This document shows, piece after piece, positions 22,000 through 32,800 of a stretch of DNA of 64,000 bases. The first letter of the stretch is position 1, and each line of letters begins with the position of its first letter. This DNA is from Parelaphostrongylus tenuis (Eukaryota > Nematoda > Chromadorea > Rhabditida > Metastrongylidae): assembly GCA_019055375.1 (NCBI GenBank), contig JAHQIW010004555.1:62001-126000 (forward strand). Reading direction: 5' to 3'. The notes below the pieces were generated by a model. The model saw only the letters and a list, made by a program, of their open reading frames with translations. It was not told where the DNA came from and did not search any database. Both the position numbers and the translations under genes were made by a program.

Positions 22000-23110
22000 A
22001 CACTATTTGAACGAATTTTCTCGCTCGACAAAACCTTTCACCCAGACACTTAGTAATCATTCGAAAGCTTAGACCTCCGCTATTTCAACAGTATGTTTGG
22101 TTTTTGAAAAAGTCATTTTATTGCATTGTAGCAGCGAAAATAAAATCATATTTCACACTTAGTTTGCCATATTTGCTCGGCTGGGGTTTGTATATAGCTC
22201 TTTGCCAAATTGTTATTAGTCATTCGATAGCGGAAATCTCGAGGATTTCGAAGCTGTAAATGGTTTTTCGAAAAGTTATCCGAATGCTGTAAGAACGAAT
22301 AGAGTATTTCGCTTCGCACTTAAGTTTTTATCGTGCAGAAAAATTATATATGCACGAAAAACATATGACCGTGTAGAGTAAATCATGAAGTTTCACAGCG
22401 ACACAAAAACCTAAGGTTTTCCTTTCCAAACGGACGGAAAACCTCAAGTGAAAAAACGGAGATAGCGAGTTTCTTACGAGTTGCGCTGCCGGCGATCGAT
22501 CATTAACTGCCGTCCCTAAAGGGTTCGAACATTCTATCAAATGAGTCCAAAGACTTTCGTCGATGATGATGAATGCGAAGAAGCAGTCGAACACAGGAGT
22601 AGGGATGCTCTGATAACTCTGGGGTAAACTTAGCTCCACCGTTCTCATCATCTAAACAGCTTTATCTAGAATTTTTCAAACAAAAAACCCCCGAGGTATT
22701 AATTTTCGAACCCATTAGGGACGGCATGTACCCTTCCATGTACACGATTATTTGAGGGGCCTTTCTCGCTGGGTAGAGTAATTCCCCTAGACTTTTGGTA
22801 ATCTTTCGAAAGCTGAAGTCTCGCGGATTTTAGTAGGGGGCTTGTATTCCCACAAAGCTTTATCAGTGCGCTGTCGCAGCGCAGATAAGATTACGTTTCA
22901 CATTCGGCCCGCATTTTCCATTCAATTAAGGTCTATGGACGGCTTTTCATTAAAACACTGATGACCGTTTTATAGCTCAAATCCTAGTGAATCTAAAACT
23001 CGATTCGCTTCCTGGAAATGCCTTCATATAGCGCTGTATCGACGGGAAGAAGATCACGTTTCACCCTTCAATTTTCTTAGCTCGTAATAGTTTTATATGG
23101 ATTGAAGGAT
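22000..23110. repeat. Dispersed repeat F (tandem partial copies)
   Basis: CATTCGAAAGCTTAGACCTC (22058) and TTTCGAAAGCTGAAGTCTCG (22803) start two copies; each is followed by the GCTGTAGCAGCGAAAATAA and CACATTCGGCCCGCATTTTC-type modules. Confidence 0.5.
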
Positions 23111-23261
23111 ATGAGCATGTAAAGGAAATTCTAGAGTATCAAAAGTACACCAAAAAACCCAAGAGAAAAACTCTAACTAAACAACGAAAATAGCGCGCCC
23201 CTTGCGATTCGCGCAGCCCCCGCTAGATCGACCAACTACCGTCGCTATCGGGGGGTTAACC

Positions 23262-23508
23262 CTTTCGGGACCGTAGACCCACGGCATCTGCATCTCTGAC
23301 TGACGACTCTGGACGGTCTGCCCCGCCTCCTATACACCTCTGAATCTCCAGTGCGTTGCGTCTAACAATGCTAGCTGCTACGTCCAATGGCAGGCTGTTG
23401 CGTACAACAACGGCACACCAGGGGTTATAGGTGTGAAGGAGGTGGAGCAGACCGTTCAGAGTCGCCAGGTAGAGGTGCACAGGCCGTGGGTCCCCCGGTC
23501 CCGAAAGC
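23262..23508. mobile_element. GC-rich TIR hairpin element
   Basis: The ends CCTTTCGGGACCGTAGACCC and GGGTCCCCCGGTCCCGAAAG-type sequence are inverted; inner pairs include GACGGTCTGCCCCGCCTCC against GGAGGTGGAGCAGACCGTTC. It is non-coding. It lies in the divergent FNTA-COG8 intergenic region. Confidence 0.75.
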
Positions 23509-23519
23509 ATTAAATTTCT

Positions 23520-23645
23520 ATGGCAATTAGCAATCGCCCACCACGGAAGGATGGAAGGCTTAGTGAGCCTTGGGCGGGGATCGAACTATTAACTACGTGC
23601 GTGTCGCACAGCACCTCTAACCACTGCGCCACGAGCGTTCAAATG
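23520..23645 (-). repeat. tRNA-related repeat family T, 3' half
   Basis: GGCGGGGATCGAACTATTAA and ACCTCTAACCACTGCGCCAC are the box B and box A ends of family T. It directly follows the TIR element ending at 23508. Confidence 0.55.
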
Positions 23646-23854
23646 AATAAGCAATATTAAGTTATTTGTCGAAAGAACTCCACTATATCGATAAAGAGGA
23701 AGCGTCAGAGAAAATTAACAAATTCCATGGCAGCACCGACTTTGAAAGCTTGAGGAGGTGGGGATGAAATCGTGTTGGGACCAACTCCACGTCTCAACAG
23801 ATCCCATCATCGCCGACTTTCATGAGGTATCCGCGGTTGACAATGGGAGGGCTG

Positions 23855-24180
23855 TCTTTTTTCTCTCTCTCTTCCTCTCTTTCCTCCTTTCTTTTCTGCT
23901 ATTTTCCCTTTTTTTCGTTTCTTTCTTTTTCTTTCTTTCTTTCTTTCCCGTCTATTTTCCTCTTCTTCTTCTTCTCTTTTCCTCTTTCCTCTGTTCTTTC
24001 CTCCTGTTTCCCGTTTCCTTCGTTTTCTTTTCTTTTCTTTCTTTCTTTCTCGTCTATCCTCCTCTTTTTTCTTCTCTTTTCCTCTTCCCTCCTTTCTTTT
24101 CTCATATTTCCCGTTTGCTTCATTTTCTTTCTTTTGCTTTCTTTCTTTCTTTCCTCTCCTTCCTCCTCTTTCGGTTTGTT
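23855..24180. repeat. Polypyrimidine (CTTT/TCCTC)n tract, ~325 bp
   Basis: The plus strand is nearly pure C and T, with imperfect ~110-nt period copies (TTTCCTCTTCTTCTTC and relatives). Frames through it encode only Phe/Ser/Leu or Lys/Glu/Arg strings and are not genes. Confidence 0.95.
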
Positions 24181-24194
24181 GTATTTGAATCGTT

Positions 24195-24505
24195 AGAATC
24201 ATATGGTTTTTGGTACCGTTTACTTTGCGCATTTTCTCGCGAATGTTTTGCTATACAACTTGCCTATAAATGCTCTAAGATAGAGCTGTCTTAGGAGCAA
24301 ATTCGCTTGGTATTCATGCACGAATGGTGTGTAGGGGAAAATGCTAGTAAGGCGGCGCGCAAGATCTGTGGGAGCTTGATGTGGATGGTACGAGCCCAGC
24401 GGATCTTCCAAAGTGTTTTCTCCAGCTCAAACTTCGCGAGCCGCTCCCTATTCGTCCTTTCTGCAACCGCATCCCGAACAATTATTGGAATGACTGAGAT
24501 TTAGG
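24195..24505. mobile_element. Mariner-derived hairpin MITE (copy 2, truncated)
   Basis: The left arm carries CTAAGATAGAGCTGTCTTAGG and the HTH stretch LVFMHEWCVGENASKAARKI on the plus strand. A short inverted part (24420-24480) reads back as the kinase-like AERTNRERLAKF linker region on the minus strand. The right end is missing. It starts at the edge of the pyrimidine tract. Confidence 0.6.
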
Positions 24506-24699
24506 CTTTCAAATAGTTATTGAATTTCTGAAGAAAAAATTTTTACCTCTGAGGATGGCCCTCAAAAATTGTCTATCTTTCTGCATACACGCTGTCTCGA
24601 AAGGGTTAATGAATTAAGAGGATTTCAAAATATGGTGCCTTTTCTTTCAGTCTGTAACTACCTTTCTTTGAGTAGACAAAGATATACCATGACTTGTTT

Positions 24700-25630
24700 T
24701 AACCCCTTCGACTTCTACAGACCCAAATCTGCACGTCTACTTGGCGACGATGGACTGTCCGTCCTCTGCCCTGCCACACTCGCGCCCAGCGTGAGACCGG
24801 CTCCACCTGCTCCTCTGCGTCTGCAACCACCAGCTTGTGAATCACTACGTGTCTCACTCCTGTCGGCCGTCCATCGGTGAGAAGGTTTGCTGGTTGGATC
24901 CCCGTCCAAAACACTGTCACTTTGTTTTTTAAGTTATCTCTCTGATGTCTGTTAGCGTTGTGGGTTCTTCTATAGCGTAATTATTGTAGCAAAAAACGCT
25001 CAGTTGTCTAACATTCCATCACTTTTTGTACGAGACGTAAATCCATAAGGCAACAACGCATATCCCATTTTTTTTGTCCAAATGACAATGTGGCAGTTTC
25101 TAATGTAATCTAGTCTAGAATGGAATTTCTGGCTATGTGATTTGCTTATTTCTTTTCAGTTCAAAATGCCCTCAAGACAGTCCCTTGTACTTCGTTCAGT
25201 TCATACCTCTCCAAAAAAACTCCACAGAAACCATCTACAAGGGTTGAAACTACGACATTGTCATTAAGAGCAAGAAAAATTCAGTATGGATTAGTTTTGT
25301 ATGAAAAGTAGTGAAACGTTGAGCAACTGAGTGTTATTTGCTGTGATTATGTCATAGAAGAACCTTCGATACTAAGCGACATCAAAAAGGTAACACCAAA
25401 AAAGCTACAGTGAATTGTTGTGGTAGAGGATCGAACCAGCAACCTTGTTCAACATGGATGGCAGAGAGGAGTGAGACAGACAGCGATTCCCACTCTGTGG
25501 GTTTAAGTCGTAGAGAAGGAGGTGGAGCCGTCCTCACGCTGGGGGTGAGAGTGGCAGAGGTGAGGCGGACAGTCCACCCTTGCCAGCTAGACGAGCAGGT
25601 TTGGGTCCGCGGAAGTCATAAGGTTAGGGT
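24700..25630. repeat. Widely spaced inverted pair of the same family V repeat
   Basis: The plus-oriented copy 24705-24905 (ACGATGGACTGTCCGTCCTC, GCGTGAGACCGGCTCCACC, GGTTTGCTGGTTGGATCCCC) recurs inverted at 25415-25625 (GGATCGAACCAGCAACCTTG, GGTGGAGCCGTCCTCACGC, GGCGGACAGTCCACC). About 500 nt of AT-rich sequence separates them. Confidence 0.65.
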
Positions 25631-26059
25631 ATTGTTTGGTCTATCATGAGAATAATGTATGGGGTGGAGAGATGTGGGGTAATTGGAACCGGGCTCTATT
25701 TTTGATGTTCGTAAGACCTCGTGACTTTTTCTCCTGTGCATGAATGTATCGCTGCGTGCACTTATAGGAAGATTTCAAAATTGGGCTGGAATTTCGGTAA
25801 GTTACCAGGAAAAATTTTGGGTTCTTAAAACTCTAGCGGTTGCATATTCGACTTTTTATCACGGTGTGAAAAATCCAGCTTTTAGACGCGAAAATCTTGA
25901 CAGATTCACATTACAATCTTTCATGTCCAAGGAGGGATAACTTTTGATGAACTAGTGATTACAATGCTTGGATACCTGGGCGGTCTGTCTTCACGAATTT
26001 TGTGGACTCCAGCCACATGAAAATGTGCTGGTTGAACTTGTTGTTCCCTGAAGTCCCGA

Positions 26060-26330
26060 CGTAAACCCAGGAGGGGCTTCTTCAGTTTGTCCCCACCTTA
26101 GAGCAGTCGCCGGCCCTTTAGTTGAGGGAGAGATTACCCCTGTGGCTAGTAGCTACCATGATGGTGTTCATTCCTGGTGCGCCTTACGCTTAGCTGTTTT
26201 TCCGAGTCGAAACGTCGGTCTCTTTTTCAGCTTGGGTGGCTCTGTGGCTGAAGCTTGCTGTATTTCGAAGTCCGGCACCCAGGAACACCTCCCATTCACA
26301 GTAGGGCGGTAAACCATTTTGGAGGAGTAA
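26060..26330 (+). repeat. Dispersed repeat shared with 300-600
   Basis: AGAGCAGTCGCCGGCCCTTT, AGCTTGGGTGGCTCTGTGGC and GTCCGGCACCCAGGAACACC match the inverse of 300-600. It is probably a DNA-transposon derivative; no coding domain is seen. Confidence 0.6.
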
Positions 26331-26514
26331 TTACAATAGCAGCCCATGATTTTCTTCCAGCTCAAACCATGGCTAAAGGGCTTCTATTGGTCATACCCTC
26401 ATTAATGTTACAATTTAGTAATAAAGTCGTTCTAGTTCAAATTTTCATCTGACCAGAAAAGCAAAAGTTGGGACCATTATCTTGCATGAAGTTCGTTACA
26501 ATAGTGGTTTACCC

Positions 26515-26660
26515 CGTGATGTAAAGTGATGTGCAAAACTTTCGCTTCAGTGGGGACTCGAACTGGCATCTCATTGTCCGCTAGCGCGTCCTCCAACCCA
26601 TTGCACTTGTGACTGACGCCTTTTGCCATCATTTCTTTCTACGCACTCTATAGTAGTTTA
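26515..26660 (-). repeat. SINE-like repeat
   Basis: GTGATGTAAAGTGATGTGCA, AGTGGGGACTCGAACTGGCA and CAACCCATTGCACTTG follow the family order in inverse orientation. It lies in the 5' flank of COG8. Confidence 0.5.
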
Positions 26661-26789
26661 CTCACTAATACTGCATCAGTAAGCGTTTTGTGTCATTTTG
26701 TTAGCCATTCAACGAACTAATCAAGCAGTGGTGTTCGTTTTCCTGTGCTGATGATGTACAGTGGAACAAAGCCTCAGCCGCAAAGCAAG

Positions 26790-26804
26790 CACACCTCTTT
26801 TTAG
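26790..26804 (+). promoter_or_regulatory. Trans-splice (SL) acceptor upstream of COG8
   Basis: The pyrimidine-rich ACCTCTTTTTAG ends 32 bases before the COG8 ATG, in the 5' flank of the first coding exon. It matches a nematode acceptor. A short inverted repeat (GATGTACAG at about 26752 and CTGTACATC at about 26828) flanks it. Confidence 0.45.
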
Positions 26805-26836
26805 GCCTTCGAGGTTGTCGTCTGTTGCTGTACATC

Positions 26837-29800
26837 ATGAATTTGCCGTCACAATACATGATCGAACATGAGCTGAAGACTATGGGATCAGAACAACTAA
26901 GTAAGTTTCTTGCCTTTTTTTTTTCGTTTGTAGAAGAGATAGCGTCAAGAGCGCTGGTGGCACAGTGGTTAGGGTGCCTTGCAACACACGTAGCGATGGC
27001 TCGACCGTGCGCTCAAGGCTCACCGAGCCTTGCATTTTCCAGGGTCGGTGAATTGGTTGGTGCCAAGCTTGCCTGAGAAGACAGCAGTAATCACTACATA
27101 CATCGACTAGGCCGGCTCGAGTCATTGTAAAGGCCACACACGCATCCAGTTACTCAAGAGATGCTGCGAATAGAGTCGAGTGCAGGCGCATCGCTCAGGG
27201 ATTGACCAAAACTTTATCCTTTTTCTATCGTTCATCTGCTTCATCAGAACTATATACTCAGTTCTAGCGGACCTACGACGGTTTTTCTACAATGTGAAGG
27301 TCTCGCACTCTTCCAGTTGGGTATACTCAATGTTTAGTTACCTTGTTTTATCGGCACAAAGCATCTTCTTGTCTATAAGTTGGGCAAGGCTGCCTTTCCA
27401 TCAATCGTCTAATAAACTTATTAATCAGTAGTTTGAAGCGCTTTGCAGTCGTTGATTTAGCTGTCTGTGTTTTATAGGACGAGAAAGAAGCCTCATTTTG
27501 AATGACTTGAGATCACTGGAAGATCAGATAGGAGATCTAGCATTCAACAACTATCGCACTTATGCGGACGCTGGCCGAACAAACCCAACACTGCACCGAA
27601 ATAGTCTGTTTTTTCCGTTTAATGATCGTAATCGTTTTCTCTTCTCTTCAAAATTACACCTTGTTTTGCCTTTGCACAAGCCCTTGTTATTTCAAGTTAA
27701 CCATAGCTTTTCGGCACAGAAATTGAATGAGGAGATTCATCAGTTTACTATCTCAGGAACACCTTTTTTACATAGATCATTGGCGACTTGGTATCTTTCT
27801 AAATAAGGTATGCCGATTCATCTCCTCCAGAGCCGTCTTGCCAGTTGTCACGAGTCTTGCGAAAGAGCCGAAACGGTTCCAAAGAAGATGAGACCGCCAA
27901 AAATTAGCCTTCGTTCTTCAAGAAAATACCAACATTGCGCAAGCTATATATATACATATGTTATATATATATATAATATATATATATATATAATATATAT
28001 ATAGGAGCAGTTCGTGAGATATTTTTTGTCTCTTATGGCGAAGTTTAGTGAGAGTCGATCGTCTGATCAAACCTGAACGAATTTTAGTTCACAGAAATGA
28101 GTGACAAGCTTCGAGTAGTGTCAGAGGAAATTCCGAAACTCGCCGCAGAATACGATCGTTCCATACCTGCACCAAGAATGTCTCAAACGAGCTTGATATT
28201 GTACAATCTGCTTGTCAAAAGGAAAGTCCTCTATGGGAACTTCTCTCCCTACCCTCGGTAGGTTCCATTTTTATTCGTCGTAGTGCACCTATTATCTTTG
28301 ATTTACGGCATTCAATCATCTTTTCTCATCATTGAGACGTTTTGTTTCGTCTTGATATCAGACCGTTCCATAAGTTTTGGCACCAGAGCAGTGATAACCA
28401 AATTTATCAACCAAAAGTGGTCAAAGTAACACAATTTTGGAGTCGTCCAATTACACATATTCTTGTGAACATTTGGTGTGTAATTTGCCTATACTTGCTT
28501 TGAAGATGATGCTGTATTCGAAACAGTTTCGCTTACTACTCATGGAGTAATGGAGCGTTAGAGAAAATGTTAGTGAAGCGGTGCGCAAGATTAATGGAAC
28601 TTGGGGCGATCTTACGGTCACAAAAAGGACGGCTAGGAAGTGCTTTGCGAAGTTCAAAGATGTAGGGAGCAATCTGGAGAGTTAGTCGCACTTGGGCCGT
28701 CTACAGGAATCTCCATTAATCTTACGCATCGCTCTACTAGCAACTCCCCTACCGCACCATTCGTGCATGAATAGCAAACGGAATTGTTCCTACCACAGTT
28801 CCATCTTAAAACAAGTATGGGCAGGCTGTATACTAAAGTGTTCTGCAAGAAAATGCGCTAGTGAACGATACCAAAGTCATGCAGTTTTGATTACTTCTGG
28901 TCAATAAATTTGCTTATTATCGCTTCAGTGGCAAAACTTGTAGAACGGTCTAATAACGTCTCAGAATAAAAGCGACTTGTAAAGTCAATATTTTTCTTAC
29001 CCCTCGTGAATCCTTTTTTATTCTTAGAGGATGGATGTTTGCATCCGTGCTGGATATTACGAAGCTGCATATTCCCTTACCAATTACGGTATGGTTCTTC
29101 AGCAGCATTCCATCATCAAAAATCCTCTAGTTAAGGTATCTTGAATTTAGGTGCATAACATTGTTTTGTTTCTCTTGATTTTACTTCTCAACCATTTTGC
29201 CATTTCTTTAGGGAATCGCAGACAAACTTGTTGAAGCGCGATCGTTCCTTCTCGAAGAGCTGTTCAATAAATTTTCCGGACCACTCGACTTAGCGTCTTC
29301 CATACAAGTAAGCCGATGGACCTGAAAATTTTCAATTCAACATATCTTCTATTCTTTTTTAGACAACATGTAATCGCAACTTACTATACCGCAGCAATTT
29401 CTGTCTAGGAGATTCCAGCACTTCTTGCATTTGATTCGTTTCTTTTTTTTTTATCCTCTGCAAAGGTCTTCGAATATCTCACCTATTGCTTCGCCTGCTG
29501 CTTGAGAATATCGTCTTCTTTATGAATGTAATGTAGCTTGGCTGAAGCCTTCTCAGGTGATTTCAGGAGTGTTGGGGTGGGGATCGAACCAGCTTCCCTC
29601 TTATCATCTTGCCTTCCTGATGCATCGTTTCATTAATCACCATACCAATCCCTGAACGTATTTTATACGTAGTTTATATTTGGCTTGCGCGTGCTTTGTT
29701 GAGACCAGTGTGTAAGCTGAATATTTCGATGGGGATAGTCCACGTTATACGCTGTTTATTTGATTTCGACGAATATGTCGAGGAATTATACTCACATTTT

Positions 29801-32800
29801 AGTGAAATCTTACCACATTTTCCAATGTTTCATGACGATTTGTGGACGGCTTGATTAATTTCTTCTATTTTCAATCTCCCTTCTCTCCTCTCGATTATCC
29901 TTTTCCTCTTTTCCTGTCTCTTCCTCTCAAACTGAACTTTTTTACTTCTTTTTTCTGTAGTATTATATTTTGATTTTTGTTACAATTACTCCGCGTGTAC
30001 AATCGAGTGTTTAAAGGTCCACTTTAGGTTGTCAATAACGTTCGTAAGATGCCGAATCTCACCTCGACGCAATTGCGAATTTGTATCTTACAACACAGAG
30101 ATATGTACCTGAACAGGCAGATTCTGGATATCACAGTAAGTCTTTGAGATATCTCATTGCGACGTCTGCATTCTATTTGACCTTTAAAAATAAGCCTCAC
30201 ACGAATCAAATTTCAGTACCGTTTTTCCGCCTCTATTACGATAGCAGCAAAGCTGAATGGTAAATATATGCATTGAATGGTATTCGGTCTCCTTTGCAAA
30301 ATCTATAGAACAGACATTACCTTCCAACTGACGGTTTAAACTATAGTTTGTGAGGATGTTTGAAGCTTTTTGAAGTTGCTACGTCAGTGGCTTGCGTACG
30401 TTCCGGTAGTATCGTGCGCCTCATCAGGGCAGCATGCCCCATCACGAGTAAACCCTTTTCTAGACGTACGTAAGTCACAGACGTTTCAACCTCGAAAAAG
30501 CATCAAACGTTCTCCTGAACTATATTCTATAGAGCAGACGTTGAATGATCGAACTTACCAACAATATGTAAATCTCTCAGATTTCGTATCACGGCTAGAA
30601 TGTTCCTTTTCTTAAACTTTATTTGACTTCGGAAGTGTCCTGGAAATGCGTTTGTTCTTTCGTTTAACTTTTTCGCATCATAGTAGTTTCTCTTATCTTA
30701 GAATAGAAACCAAGCGATCCTCGGTAGATGATCTGCAGTTATGCTTTGTATCTTATCATGTGTATGTGATTTTAGAAATTAGGATTATTAGATTCAGTAA
30801 GTAATGACGGATTTTTTTTGGTAGACGGGGTCCTGTTTTTGTCTTTTTTCAGAATCATCCCGAGTTCCCGATTCGCGCAATAGAGATATATCGAGATTGC
30901 ATGTATGACACTCTTGTTCTGTACCTGGCAGTATTTCCTGAAAATGAATCACCACGTAAAGATGTTGGTCAATTTCCTCCATACCTTATATTTTGGCGTT
31001 GTTTTTTTTTCAGCTTTTTGGTGTATGTCGTAATTTTTTGTGGAGTCGAGAGCGCTGGCACCTTCGTTTTGTTTTGTTAGAGTGGAGGAGACAGTACTCT
31101 CGAATATGTTACGATTACGGTTTCTCTCTTGGAAGTCCTCCAATTTCCCAAGTGTTTTATTGCTGTTAAAAGGACAGTTCCCTGATAGCGATTACGTGTA
31201 AAAGAAGGCTTTTGACTTTGATATTCGTCATGGAAAGTCTTTTTTAGGATGAATAGGATCACTAGATACAGTTATTTCTAGCCATCACTGGATCCACGCT
31301 GGGAAACCTGGCCTTCAAGTGCGCCTTCTGTACTGCTTGGTCAGTGGACTGCACGAAACATTACTAGGTTATTGGATCTAATACGTCGAGCAGATATGAA
31401 GTATGTCTTCTGCTTCAATTCTAGTTTTCCTTTTGTAGAGTGATTCCAGGATACATAGATGAGGAAATTTTTGACTTCACTTTTGAATGTTCACGCTATT
31501 TTGATTTCTGTGGATCCATTCAGAAGTGGCGTTGACATGTGTACTATATGGTCGAAGCTGATGTCACTAGCAGCATCTCTTGGGCGAATGGGTTTGGACT
31601 TTCGTGCCCTTGTAGTCGACTCTCTTTCAAAAATGGTCTTGGAACGTTTTCAGTCTTCAGTCCGAGCAGCTACAAATATGTACGTTTATTATAAACAGTA
31701 ATGACAGAAACATCTTTGTAATTCTGTATCGGTAATATTTTTTGCTGCAAAAAATTATTAGAACAAATTTCGGCTTTAAGAAGTGGTTTTTCAGTTTCTT
31801 GAACGACACGAAAGTACTTTCGGTTGTAAGTGAGGACATTTCATCGTTGTCAGTTGATAGAGAAATTCCTGCAAACGGTCCACCTGCACCGCCTCCTGAG
31901 ATTTCAATGTGGGACGACATCTGTATCTATGGCAATGGAATTTTGGACGCTCTAAATGATTTGCGTTATTCTCCGTGTCCAATGCTGGTTCGTTTCATTT
32001 AGTTTTCTAGACGTATATGAAGATAGAATCCACTTACTTAACACATGCGTTTCTATGTCGTTGCATTTCTGTTTACCTAGGTGGCCCCAGTTCATGCGTG
32101 AACTAGGATCCATTACATTTCATCTTGTTCTTTGTCTTACATCCATGATTTATGGGATTGGTTTTGGGCTCGTACCATTGACTTGACCAACCTCATCAAT
32201 GCTTGTTAAGTGTTCTTTGCGATGAAATTCAAAGGTTAATGCACTAAGCATTCTCAGATCTTCATTGCGAGAGTTTTTTAGTTGTAATAAATCGAATGGG
32301 TACCAGACTTACGGCGACGCTAGACTTGTCTGGGATAAACTCTATCTAGTCCACAGAGACTCTTGACTACCTACAATGAAGGTCTCGGGACACTCTGAAA
32401 AAACTTTCAAGAGATTTGATATCAGTGTAGCAAAGGCAGTTCAGTGCTTATACTGAGCTAGAGTTGCTTAGGCCACGCGGGACTTTCGCCAACTGCTTCT
32501 ATAGCGAACTCCTTGTCTCGGACTATCGTTTATCTTTTTGAAAACAGTACAGCAATGACAATGAGTTATATAGGGAGATCACAATTAGCGTAGACAACAA
32601 AAGAGGAGGTTGAAGATCAAAGACGGCAAATCGAAGAGGAGTCGAGCCGAAGAGCAAAGGAATAGCAGGAGATAGTCACAAACATCAACAAGGGTGATGA
32701 TGAGACCACGGGGATGGACTAGCCGTCCTCCGCCGCCGCCCGCTGGTCAGTGACGATCGGCCTGACGGTCTCGCTCATACCGACTTGTCGACAATCAGGA

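Larger units (their letters stand above)
21455..26789. other. Divergent intergenic region between FNTA and COG8
   Basis: No coding exon was recognised. It holds a decayed tRNA-like stretch near 21660-21735, repeat F copies, a GC-rich TIR element, a pyrimidine tract, a mariner-derived hairpin and an inverted family V pair. FNTA and COG8 are transcribed away from it, so both promoters should lie here; no clear core promoter motif is visible. Confidence 0.6.

Noticed and set aside
23758..24294. 178-codon plus frame and 141-codon minus frame
   Set aside because: They lie in the polypyrimidine tract; composition is almost only Phe/Ser/Leu or Lys/Glu/Arg.
27810..27945. Frame with SRLASCHESCERAETVPKKM, resembling a COG8 block
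   Set aside because: It looked like the SFQQSC region, but the phase-correct exon 3 at 28095 supplies that region, so this is intronic coincidence.
31439..31530. Frame reading VIPGYIDEEIFDFTFECS after COG8 exon 8
   Set aside because: It is phase-compatible with exon 8 but ends in a stop and has no family match; the acceptor at 31523 joins directly to SGVDMCTIW and restores homology.
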